Below are positions 1-5,089 of a stretch of DNA of 5,338 bases, one piece after another. Made by a program: the position numbers and the translations under genes. Source of the DNA: Porticoccaceae bacterium (GTDB taxonomy: Bacteria; Pseudomonadota; Gammaproteobacteria; Pseudomonadales; Porticoccaceae); assembly GCA_019090225.1 (NCBI GenBank), contig JAHRWI010000022.1:1-5338 (forward strand), written 5' to 3'. Numbering within the stretch: the first letter of the stretch is position 1; each line of letters begins with the position of its first letter. The notes beneath the pieces are model-generated. The model was not told the origin of the DNA and searched no databases. It saw only the letters and a list, made by a program, of their open reading frames with translations.

Positions 1-12
1 TATAAGAGACAG
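1..12. other. Residual Tn5/Nextera mosaic-end adapter (sequencing artefact)
   Basis: The first 12 bases, TATAAGAGACAG, are identical to the inner 12 bases of the 19-base synthetic mosaic end used in Tn5-based library preparation. The natural Tn5 outside end differs within this stretch, so library adapter is a better explanation than a real transposon. It sits exactly at the window edge, as expected for incomplete trimming at a contig end. It should not be read as biology. Confidence 0.85.
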
Positions 13-29
13 ATAAGGCCAAGCAGGTA

Positions 30-52
30 TGGCCGCTAAAAAGCAGCGGCTA
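30..52. terminator. Hairpin downstream of azoR-like gene, possible terminator
   Basis: GCCGCT (32-37) and AGCGGC (45-50) are perfect complements around a 7-base loop. A G-T and a T-A pair extend the stem to 8 pairs. It lies about 30 bases past the stop of the minus-strand azoR-like gene, where a terminator would be expected. On the minus strand the loop contains a T run, but no T tract follows the stem, so intrinsic termination is uncertain. A competing shorter stem, GGCCA/TGGCC (17-21 with 30-34), overlaps it. Confidence 0.35.
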
Positions 53-83
53 GGACAGCCAACACTCCGCTCAAGATATTTCC

Positions 84-743
84 TCAAATCAGCTGCGAAA
101 CCAGATTTATAATTTCGGTATGTGCATAACTTAGTGATTTAATATGTCGTTGATCACCAAATTCTTGATATTCAGAGCGAATTTCATAAAACTTTTCTAT
201 ACCTAAATATTGACTCGCAACTTCAATATGCGGGCCTAAATAATTCATTTTTTCTCTTACCCCGCCAACGTGAAAACCAAATTCACCACACGATGAGATT
301 AGTACCATTGTTTTTCCAGAAAGGATTGGTTGTAGCGGAAAGTCACCACGGCTTAAATCGAAAGTAAATGTTTTATTTACTCGTATTACTTGATCAAACC
401 ATGCTTTTAGTACGGCTGGCATACCATAGTTATACATAGGGGTTGATAGTAATATAATGTCAGCCTTTATTACCTCATCGATTAATTCATCTGATAGTGA
501 CAATAGAGAATTTTGTTCAGTTGTTCTTTGTTCATCCGGAGTAAATGCAGCTGCAATCCATAATTCATTAATAAAATCAGGAGGGTTTGCGCCAAGGTCT
601 CTATAGATGACCTCAGTATCGGTAATCTTTTTTTCCCATTGTTCTCTAAAGCTATCGGCAAGTGTTCTGGATATCGAATTATGCTTCGATCTTGATTTAT
701 CTAATGTCCGTGCACTTGTGTCTAGGTGAAGTATTGTTGTCAT
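84..743 (-). CDS. azoR: FMN-dependent NADH-azoreductase / quinone reductase (AzoR family)
   Basis: This is a 219-residue cytoplasmic flavodoxin-fold protein, slightly longer than the roughly 200 residues usual for the family. Members use NADH and bound FMN for two-electron reduction of quinones and, in assays, azo dyes; their physiological role is usually taken as quinone or thiol-stress defence. In the sequence, residues 1-26 form the first beta strand and a Ser-rich phosphate loop (DTSAR through SRSKHNSISR). Residues 100-119 carry the family hallmark STPMYNYGMPAVLKAWFD, with the MYNY flavin loop at 103-106, followed by VNKTFTF. Residues 150-161 (SSCGEFGFHVGG) occupy the second flavin-contact loop. 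The ATG start has GGAGAGG just upstream on the minus strand. The gene is divergent from the LysR gene at 864, which probably controls it. Codon use is AT-rich, unlike the genes on the right. The family is clear; the natural substrate is unknown. Confidence 0.9.
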   Translation of the reverse strand: MTTILHLDTSARTLDKSRSKHNSISRTLADSFREQWEKKITDTEVIYRDLGANPPDFINELWIAAAFTPDEQRTTEQNSLLSLSDELIDEVIKADIILLSTPMYNYGMPAVLKAWFDQVIRVNKTFTFDLSRGDFPLQPILSGKTMVLISSCGEFGFHVGGVREKMNYLGPHIEVASQYLGIEKFYEIRSEYQEFGDQRHIKSLSYAHTEIINLVSQLI

Positions 744-784
744 GAAAGCCTCTCCGCGAATGTTGAATTGATTCTGAAAGGATG

Positions 785-813
785 ATGATGTCCTTAAGGA
801 GGTTTATTGACAA
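785..813 (-). promoter_or_regulatory. Candidate azoR promoter (activator-dependent type)
   Basis: On the minus strand, TTGTCA (813 to 808) is followed after 17 bases by CATCAT (790 to 785), a poor -10 box. A start near 778 would place the LysR box at 834-850 about 64 bases upstream, the usual activation position for LysR proteins. The weak -10 fits a promoter needing activation. The assignment is inferred from spacing and remains tentative. Confidence 0.35.
791..800. repeat. Perfect 10-bp palindrome TCCTTAAGGA
   Basis: TCCTTAAGGA is a perfect palindrome lying inside the spacer of the candidate azoR promoter. A protein bound here would block that promoter, so it could be a second operator. 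A 10-bp palindrome can also arise by chance, and it has no T-N11-A character of its own. Confidence 0.3.
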
Positions 814-835
814 ACGATTATTAATTACGTATAGA
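807..835 (+). promoter_or_regulatory. Sigma-70 promoter of the first LysR gene
   Basis: A consensus -35 box TTGACA (807-812) is followed by a 17-base spacer and TATAGA (830-835), four of six matches to TATAAT. Transcription would start near 842, giving a leader of about 20 bases with AAGG six bases before the ATG at 864. The LysR box at 834-850 overlaps the -10 box and start site, so the regulator probably represses itself. Confidence 0.65.
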
Positions 836-850
836 TGAAATATATTCATC
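834..850. promoter_or_regulatory. LysR-type operator (palindromic T-N11-A box)
   Basis: GATGAA (834-839) and TTCATC (845-850) form a perfect inverted repeat with a 5-base centre. The inner 15 bases, ATGAAATATATTCAT, contain T836-N11-A848, the standard LysR recognition pattern. It lies between the divergent azoR-like and lysR genes. It overlaps the lysR promoter and sits about 64 bases upstream of the inferred azoR start, the classic layout for autorepression with activation of the divergent target. Confidence 0.65.
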
Positions 851-863
851 CATAAGGTTTTTT

Positions 864-1748
864 ATGTTCGCTCATTTCCCTCAATTAAACAGCCTTAGGG
901 CGTTTGATGCGGCAGCAAGGCTAACAAGTTTTAAGGCAGCTGCTTTAGAGCTAAACGTTACGCCTACAGCCGTGTCTCATCAAATACGAAATCTTGAGGA
1001 AAAGCTTGGGACATTACTTTTCGAGCGAAAAACACGGGCAATTACATTAACCCCTGAAGGAGAGAAACTCGCACGAGTTACGTATCACTCCTTTCAGCAG
1101 ATATCTGGTGTATTGGAAGAAATATCAGACAATCAAAAAGTACTCACTGTTAGTACAACCTCAGCTTTTGCAGCCCAGTGGTTAGTGCCTAAACTCGAAC
1201 ACTTTTACAGTCACCACTCCGACATCCATGTTGTGGTTAAAACAGGTGAGGATCTTGATGAGCTGCAAAAAAATAGGCGGATTGATGTGGCTATAAGGTA
1301 TGGGCAATTTGATACACACATTGAAAATGCAACTAAACTTGTGACCGAACGTTTTGGCATGTACGCAACAAAGGAATATCTGCAAGATTGTCCGCTTATT
1401 GAAAAAGCTACCTTGATAGAAACAACTTGGAAAAACAAAAGCCTACGACCAATAACATGGGAACAATATTTTCAGTGCAAAGGTTTAGATAAAATCAAAT
1501 TAAAAATACGGTTTTATGATCAGGAGCATCACGTTATCCAAGCGGCTTTAGCGGGACAAGGAATTGCGCTTGTCAGTTCTTTGTTAGTTCAAACTTCGCT
1601 GCAACAAGGGTGGCTTAAAAAACACCCAAGTGGCGAATCTCTTGAGGGCTTGACTTACTATATGCTTACCAAACCTGCTCATGAAAACAGCCGGAAAGTA
1701 AGGCTTTTTCGCAAGTGGCTGCTAGGTGAGTTAATAATGGACACCTAG
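864..1748 (+). CDS. LysR-family transcriptional regulator (GcvA-like)
   Basis: This is a 294-residue one-component regulator, normal in length for the family. The winged helix-turn-helix spans residues 9-70. LNSLRAFDAAARLTSFKAAALELN is the typical start, TPTAVSHQIRNLEE (33-46) carries the recognition helix, and LLFERKTRAITLTPEG forms the wing. A linker helix leads to the periplasmic-binding-like effector domain from about residue 92, which opens with LTVSTTSAFAAQWLVPKLEHF, a GcvA-subgroup signature. The ATG is chosen because AAGG lies six bases upstream and the domain starts directly. It is divergent from the azoR-like gene with a palindromic T-N11-A box between them, so control of azoR plus self-repression is the simplest reading. 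The inducer is unknown; a quinone or other electrophile is plausible from the target. AT-rich, like azoR. Confidence 0.93.
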   Translation: MFAHFPQLNSLRAFDAAARLTSFKAAALELNVTPTAVSHQIRNLEEKLGTLLFERKTRAITLTPEGEKLARVTYHSFQQISGVLEEISDNQKVLTVSTTSAFAAQWLVPKLEHFYSHHSDIHVVVKTGEDLDELQKNRRIDVAIRYGQFDTHIENATKLVTERFGMYATKEYLQDCPLIEKATLIETTWKNKSLRPITWEQYFQCKGLDKIKLKIRFYDQEHHVIQAALAGQGIALVSSLLVQTSLQQGWLKKHPSGESLEGLTYYMLTKPAHENSRKVRLFRKWLLGELIMDT

Positions 1749-1749
1749 C
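1721..1749 (+). terminator. Hairpin spanning the lysR stop codon
   Basis: GCTAGGTG (1721-1728) and CACCTAGC (1742-1749) are perfect 8-base complements around a 13-base loop. The stem includes the TAG stop codon (1746-1748). No T tract follows, so it is not a standard intrinsic terminator. It may stabilise the 3' end of the message or be a coincidence of coding sequence. Confidence 0.3.
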
Positions 1750-1758
1750 GAATAACGC

Positions 1759-1892
1759 ACCTGGGGAATCCCAAAGGTTTGACCTATACAGCAGTCATGG
1801 TAAATCTTCGATCTCGATCTCGACCAAGAGAAGGAGGTTTACCAATGAAAGAATATCAGGGTTTGAGTCATACGAGATGGGACTGTAAGTAT
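1759..1892 (+). mobile_element. Left-end relic of an IS200-type insertion sequence
   Basis: This stretch holds the untranslated leader and first 16 codons of an IS200-type tnpA, after which similarity stops. At 1759-1778 an imperfect hairpin (ACCT...AGGT outside, GGG...CCC inside) could be the subterminal palindrome that such single-strand transposases bind at the left end. A short CGATCT direct repeat follows. GGTAAA (1799-1804) pairs with TTTACC (1838-1843) beside the Shine-Dalgarno sequence AAGGAGG (1831-1837). This resembles the structured leader known to limit translation of IS200 tnpA. The outer boundary is uncertain; the inner one is the loss of protein similarity after codon 16. No right end was found in the window. 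Confidence 0.55.
1845..1892 (+). pseudogene. tnpA: Truncated IS200-type transposase tnpA (first 16 codons)
   Basis: From the ATG at 1845 the frame reads MKEYQGLSHTRWDCKY, which closely fits the start of IS200-family Y1 transposases (typically M-x-x-Y-x-S-L-S-H-T-R-W-x-C-K-Y followed by HVVF and a basic stretch). Here CKY is followed by unrelated residues, and the open frame simply runs on into the antisense of the marR gene. The HUH motif and catalytic tyrosine are missing, so it cannot be active. A strong ribosome binding site, AAGGAGG, is intact seven bases before the ATG. Confidence 0.7.
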
Positions 1893-1945
1893 CTCAGCGG
1901 ACCTCGGTTGAAATTCTTCTTTGCATGTCGCCACCGGAGAGAAAA

Positions 1946-2422
1946 TCAGCTTGTGCTATCCGGAATAATCACCGTATCACGACGGTCGTCCAGCCAGTTT
2001 TTGAGTTTTTCCAGATGGTTGCGAAAGTCCGCCAGCTCAGTATCGCCCCAATCCTCTAAAACCTGATGGACATCTGGCATTAGCAGGGAAACTGTGTGCT
2101 CACAATATCGCACCCCCTCGGTCGTAATGCTTAACTGTTTTTTTCGCGAATCTTGTTTGTCCGGGTTTGCGACCAGCAGCCTCTTCTCTACCAAACGCTG
2201 AACAACTTTTGTAATGCCCGACTGATTCATTTCCATCACGTCGCAGAGTTCGGTAACCGTCCAGTGACGCTCCGGATTGTGGGTAAAATGGTTCAATACT
2301 GCAAATTGCGATCTGCTGATCTCAAGTTGGCCGAACAGTTTCTCCTCCCGCGTGGTCTGTAGCTGCTCAATGATGCCCAGTAGCACCATGACTCGGAATT
2401 CCAGTTCGATCCGTTCCTTCAC
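1946..2422 (-). CDS. MarR-family transcriptional regulator
   Basis: This is a 158-residue dimeric winged-helix repressor, typical in length. Helices for dimer formation lie at about 5-30. The winged helix-turn-helix covers about 37-105: RSQFAVLNHF, then TVTELCDVMEMNQSGITKVVQRLVEKRLL (55-83) with the recognition helix, then the wing DKQDSRKKQLSITTEG (88-103). The last third forms the C-terminal dimerisation helices. Translation starts at GTG (2422 to 2420), supported by GAGG seven bases upstream on the minus strand; the first in-frame ATG is residue 12 and would cut the dimer helix. The gene is divergent from the nitroreductase-like gene at 2570. The 147-bp gap holds two matching palindromes, so it very probably represses that gene and perhaps itself. 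Cys60 and Cys107 are present, but redox sensing is speculative; the ligand is unknown. Confidence 0.92.
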   Translation of the reverse strand: MKERIELEFRVMVLLGIIEQLQTTREEKLFGQLEISRSQFAVLNHFTHNPERHWTVTELCDVMEMNQSGITKVVQRLVEKRLLVANPDKQDSRKKQLSITTEGVRYCEHTVSLLMPDVHQVLEDWGDTELADFRNHLEKLKNWLDDRRDTVIIPDSTS

Positions 2423-2466
2423 CCTTTCACCTCAGTCTGTCCGCACGATTTTTATTGTCCACTAGC

Positions 2467-2495
2467 TTGCACTAACATTCCGTGGAATATATTAT
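2467..2495 (+). promoter_or_regulatory. Promoter of the nitroreductase-like gene
   Basis: TTGCAC (2467-2472), a moderate -35 box, is followed by 17 bases and TATTAT (2490-2495), five of six matches to TATAAT. Transcription would start near 2502, giving a leader of about 68 bases. The first MarR palindrome fills the spacer and the second begins at the start site, so repressor binding would exclude RNA polymerase. No equally good promoter for marR could be seen on the minus strand. Confidence 0.6.
2477..2488. promoter_or_regulatory. MarR operator 1 (ATTCC-N2-GGAAT)
   Basis: ATTCCGTGGAAT is an inverted repeat with 5-base arms and a 2-base centre. It lies wholly between the -35 and -10 boxes of the nitroreductase promoter. 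The same arms recur at 2505-2516, with centres 28 bp apart. A repeated palindrome between a divergent MarR gene and its neighbour is the usual mark of that repressor's binding sites. Confidence 0.7.
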
Positions 2496-2503
2496 CGCTA
2501 CTG

Positions 2504-2517
2504 CATTCCAAGGAATG
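2504..2517. promoter_or_regulatory. MarR operator 2 (CATTCC-AA-GGAATG)
   Basis: CATTCCAAGGAATG is a perfect inverted repeat with 6-base arms and a 2-base centre, the better of the two copies. It begins about two bases after the inferred transcription start of the nitroreductase-like gene, so bound protein would block initiation or early elongation. Confidence 0.7.
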
Positions 2518-2569
2518 TTTATTCTACTACAAAGCTCTTCTGGAAAGTGGCAAAAAAATGGAGGCGAAC

Positions 2570-3733
2570 ATGAACCGTAGAAATTTCATCCAACTACTCG
2601 GTGTTGGAGCTGGCGCAACGATTCTCAGTAGCACTCTTATTGGCTGTGGCGGTGAACCCCACGTCGAACTGTTTGGCTGGAGTGGCCCTGCAGCCACCCT
2701 CAAAGATATTCGATTGAAGGTCCTATCCTACGCGATCCTCGCGCCAAACCCGCACAATAAACAACCCTGGATCGTTAAGCTTGTCGGCCCATCGAGTTTT
2801 GCTTTATACGTCGACCCTAATCGCCTGCTACCCGCCACCGACCCCTACTATCGGCAGGTCCATATTGGGCAGGGCACATTCCTGGAAATTGCCAGCATCG
2901 CTGCTTCCGCGCTCGGGTACAAAGCCAATATTCATTACTTTCCCGAGGGGCAATACGGGAATAAAGCACTTGCCAACAAACCGGTTGCGCTGCTTGAACT
3001 CACCGAGGCGCCGAACGTAAAACCGGACCCGCTTTTTGATCACCTCCTTAACCGGCACAGCAATAAACGCAGCTATGACCGCACCTCATTGTCGCCAAAC
3101 GAAGAACAGTTGTTGCAAACTTTTCATCAGAAAACCAGCGATGCTGAGTTGGTCTTCAAGTCCTCAGCGCAAGACCAGACACAGCTCACTGGATTCCTCA
3201 CCGAAGCGATGGCAATTGAAACCGGCAACAAAGCGCGCGACGAGGAAACGATCGCGATGTTTCGGGTTAATCAGGCGGAAGTCGAAAAATACCGGGATGG
3301 GTTCGGCGTCGCTCAAGCGGGCATGAGTGGCGTTAAAAAAATAGTGGCCGAAACGTTTTTTCTCTCTCGGGAAAAGCTGGAAAAGAATCCCGCCGGTTTC
3401 GGCGAGCAAGCCGTCGACATCACCCACGCAGCCGCAGAATCTACCGCCACCTTTGCGTGGCTTACCACCAAAAGCAATCAGCGTATTGATCAAATCAAGA
3501 TCGGCCGGGATTACTGCCGGATCAATTTACAAACTACTGCCATGGGGCTTGCCCAACACCCCATGAGCCAGATTCTGCAGGAATACGACGATATGCTGCC
3601 ACTACAAAAATCGTTTAAGGAGGGCTACGGTATCGTGCCGAATGATACTGTGCAGATGTTGTTCCGGCTTGGGCGTGCCAAACCCACCACGCATTCCCCG
3701 CGTAGGACGCTGGATAGTATTATCAGCGTGTAA
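2570..3733 (+). CDS. Tat-exported nitroreductase-family lipoprotein (Acg-like)
   Basis: This 387-residue protein of the nitroreductase (FMN) superfamily resembles the Acg-like branch, in which two nitroreductase half-domains are fused. The N-terminus MNRRNFIQLLGVGAGATIL is a twin-arginine signal with R3-R4. LIGC at 23-26 is a lipobox with Cys26, so the product is probably folded with its cofactor, exported by Tat and anchored to a membrane. SYAILAPNPHNKQPW (53-67) is the first-domain flavin-site signature, NRHSNKRSYDR (161-171) starts the second half, and GLAQHPMSQ (326-334) precedes the closing LFRLGRA strand. The ATG at 2570 is chosen because GGAGG (2560-2564) lies five bases before it and the Tat motif starts at once. 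An upstream in-frame ATG at 2558 would add four residues but has no good ribosome binding site. It is probably repressed by the divergent MarR protein. Substrate and flavin binding are unproven; some Acg-type proteins are thought to sequester flavin rather than catalyse. Confidence 0.85.
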   Translation: MNRRNFIQLLGVGAGATILSSTLIGCGGEPHVELFGWSGPAATLKDIRLKVLSYAILAPNPHNKQPWIVKLVGPSSFALYVDPNRLLPATDPYYRQVHIGQGTFLEIASIAASALGYKANIHYFPEGQYGNKALANKPVALLELTEAPNVKPDPLFDHLLNRHSNKRSYDRTSLSPNEEQLLQTFHQKTSDAELVFKSSAQDQTQLTGFLTEAMAIETGNKARDEETIAMFRVNQAEVEKYRDGFGVAQAGMSGVKKIVAETFFLSREKLEKNPAGFGEQAVDITHAAAESTATFAWLTTKSNQRIDQIKIGRDYCRINLQTTAMGLAQHPMSQILQEYDDMLPLQKSFKEGYGIVPNDTVQMLFRLGRAKPTTHSPRRTLDSIISV

Positions 3734-3913
3734 AGCTCAAGCCACGATTAACTTTGTTCGGATGACCAAGTTGGATCATAACGCCTGAGGAAAAACAGAC
3801 GAAAATTGGCATATAGACCTGGGGAATGACTGAGTCTCTGAATGGCCAGGTATTTCTCAGTGTCGCTAACAAGCCGGATAAAGATTGAGACAAAGGTTCA
3901 CCACCGTCCGCAT

Positions 3914-3942
3914 GAAGCTGATTAGGCTGAAGCGTTTAGGCT
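3914..3942. repeat. Imperfect tandem duplication, two units of 14-15 bp
   Basis: GAAGCTGATTAGGCT (3914-3928) is followed directly by GAAGCGTTTAGGCT (3929-3942). The units share GAAGC and TTAGGCT and differ by a one-base gap and a few substitutions in between. Two adjacent units suggest replication slippage. No function is evident. Confidence 0.5.
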
Positions 3943-3965
3943 AGCGAAATTATGGCTGATGCATA

Positions 3966-3994
3966 GCAATGGGTTTGGTTTCCCTGGTCATTGC
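3966..3994. terminator. Possible hairpin downstream of the second LysR gene
   Basis: GCAATG (3966-3971) and CATTGC (3989-3994) are complementary across a 17-base loop that itself contains GGG and CCC. It lies 14 bases past the stop of the minus-strand LysR gene. Neither strand has a following T tract, so a terminator role is doubtful. Confidence 0.25.
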
Positions 3995-4007
3995 CATTTC
4001 CATCGGG

Positions 4008-4940
4008 TCATGGGGTGCTGCCAATTGCCGCAGTGGCCGCCTCGTCCAGAGCAATTTCCCGGAGCAACCAATCCTGGAATATGATCACCTTTCGTCTTGC
4101 CGAATAGGCCTCGGGATATACAAGATAGAAGGTGGACCCCAGTGGTAGTCCCAGCTCGAAGGGCATCACTAGCCGCCCGGCAGCCAGGTCATCGGCGACC
4201 ATTTGTTTCCAGCCGAGTACGATTCCTGTGCCATCAACTGCTGCCTGAATGGCGTGGTCGGGCTGGTTGAAGTGAGGTCCCCGCGAGGCATTTACGCCGC
4301 AGGCACCCGCAGCATCCAGCCAGGTTTGCCAACCCGGCGCGTGTGGATCATGTGCCATCGAACTGTTGTGCAGCAAAACGTAGTTGACCAGGTCGTCGGG
4401 GGTGTCGAGGGCTTGCTGTTCGAGCAGGCGCGGGCTGCACATGGGCGTCACCGTTTCGGCAAAGAGTATCTTCGCCGTCAAGCCAGGATATTGACCGTCG
4501 CCCAGTCGTATCGCCGCATCGAACTCATCACGCCCGAAATCGACCAGGTCAAGACTCGATGACATGCGCACATCGATGTCGGGGTGCTCGGCATCAAAGT
4601 GTTGTAATCGGGGCACCAGCCACTTAACGGCGAACACCGGCGGCACACTTATTGTCAGCGAGCCGCGGGACTGAGTTTCCAGGACCTGCTCCATGGCTTT
4701 GTCGAGTCGTTGGAAAACATCGCTGAGCTCTGACCAGAGCACCTGACCGGCGTCGGCCAGCAGCAGGCCGCGGGGGCGGCGGCGGAAAAGCTGCAGATCC
4801 AGATACTCCTCCAGTTTTTTCACCTGATGGCTCACAGCGGCGGCGGTGACGTTGAGTTCTTCCGCTGCTTTGACAAAGCTCAGGTGTCGCGCTGACGCCT
4901 CGAAAGCACGCAGGGCGTTGAGCGGATAAATCCTCCTCAT
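4008..4940 (-). CDS. LysR-family transcriptional regulator (GcvA-like), second copy
   Basis: This is a 310-residue one-component regulator. The winged helix-turn-helix covers residues 7-68: LNALRAFEASARHLSFVKAAEELN, recognition helix around TAAAVSHQVKKLEE (32-45), wing LFRRRPRGLLLADAG. The effector domain starts near 94 with SLTISVPPVFAVKWLVPRLQHF. The order and signatures match the LysR at 864-1748, so both belong to the GcvA-like subgroup. However, the protein differs at many positions and the gene is much richer in GC, so it is not a recent duplicate. The ATG is supported by GGAGGAG seven bases upstream on the minus strand. It is divergent from the AhpD-like gene at 5090 with a palindromic T-N11-A box between, which implies control of that gene and of itself. 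The C-terminus carries a short Ala-rich tail (ALDEAATAAIGSTP). The inducer is unknown. Confidence 0.93.
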   Translation of the reverse strand: MRRIYPLNALRAFEASARHLSFVKAAEELNVTAAAVSHQVKKLEEYLDLQLFRRRPRGLLLADAGQVLWSELSDVFQRLDKAMEQVLETQSRGSLTISVPPVFAVKWLVPRLQHFDAEHPDIDVRMSSSLDLVDFGRDEFDAAIRLGDGQYPGLTAKILFAETVTPMCSPRLLEQQALDTPDDLVNYVLLHNSSMAHDPHAPGWQTWLDAAGACGVNASRGPHFNQPDHAIQAAVDGTGIVLGWKQMVADDLAAGRLVMPFELGLPLGSTFYLVYPEAYSARRKVIIFQDWLLREIALDEAATAAIGSTP

Positions 4941-4961
4941 CTGATTTCTCCTCCACAGTAT

Positions 4962-4980
4962 GACTTAGTATTTATAAGTC
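4962..4980. promoter_or_regulatory. LysR-type operator (palindromic T-N11-A box), second
   Basis: GACTTA (4962-4967) and TAAGTC (4975-4980) form a perfect inverted repeat with a 7-base centre. CTTAGTATTTATAAG inside it contains T4965-N11-A4977. It lies 22 bases upstream of the lysR start codon and overlaps a minus-strand TATAAA (4976 to 4971) that could be the lysR -10 box, which fits self-repression. Its centre is about 64 bases upstream of the inferred start of the AhpD-like gene, the usual activation distance. Confidence 0.65.
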
Positions 4981-4999
4981 TAGCGCGAAAAAACGTCGT

Positions 5000-5028
5000 T
5001 TGTCGATTGTCCGATTTTCTTGCGTAAT
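5000..5028 (+). promoter_or_regulatory. Candidate promoter of the AhpD-like gene
   Basis: TTGTCG (5000-5005) is followed after 17 bases by CGTAAT (5023-5028), four of six matches to TATAAT. A start near 5035 would leave a leader of about 55 bases. Both boxes are weak, as expected of an activator-dependent promoter, and the position fits the LysR box upstream. The assignment rests mainly on spacing. Confidence 0.35.
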
Positions 5029-5089
5029 AGCGTCTCCAGGCCGTCAGGCGCTTTCTGGAAAGACCTTAAATTTCTAATTGGAGAAAATC

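Larger units (their letters stand above)
3734..4007. other. Gene-free junction between converging genes
   Basis: This 274-base stretch separates the 3' ends of the nitroreductase-like and second LysR genes. I see no coding frame with recognisable content. It holds an imperfect tandem duplication at 3914-3942 (GAAGCTGATTAGGCT then GAAGCGTTTAGGCT), a weak stem ACTGAG/CTCAGT at about 3829-3858, and an 11-base match (ACCTGGGGAAT, 3817-3827) to the IS relic at 1759-1769. It may be the scar of a past insertion, but nothing identifies the element. Confidence 0.5.

Noticed and set aside
797..824. AAGGAGG followed by a TTG codon, possible leader peptide before lysR
   Set aside because: The frame stops after five codons, and the AAGGAGG lies upstream of the inferred lysR transcription start, so it would not be in that message.
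1779..2066. 95-codon open frame on the plus strand
   Set aside because: Only its internal start at 1845 and the next 15 codons resemble a protein (IS200 TnpA). The rest is chance open frame and antisense of the marR gene.
3164..3493. 109-codon open frame antisense to the nitroreductase-like gene
   Set aside because: It is a shadow of the real gene with no ribosome binding site or family features that I can recognise.
1759..3827. 11-base direct match ACCTGGGGAAT at 1759-1769 and 3817-3827 flanking the marR module, considered as transposition ends
   Set aside because: A few 11-base matches are expected by chance in a window this size. The similarity does not extend beyond 11 bases, and the hairpins around the two copies differ.
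3860..3945. Integron attC-like site (CGCTAACAAGCC ... TTAGGCTAGCG)
   Set aside because: The right-hand side does not fit GTTRRRY, the inner L boxes are absent and the arms pair poorly. The gene layout with internal promoters is also unlike cassettes.
4203..4562. 119-codon open frame antisense to the second LysR gene
   Set aside because: It lies wholly within the well-supported LysR gene, has no recognisable motif and reflects the high GC content.
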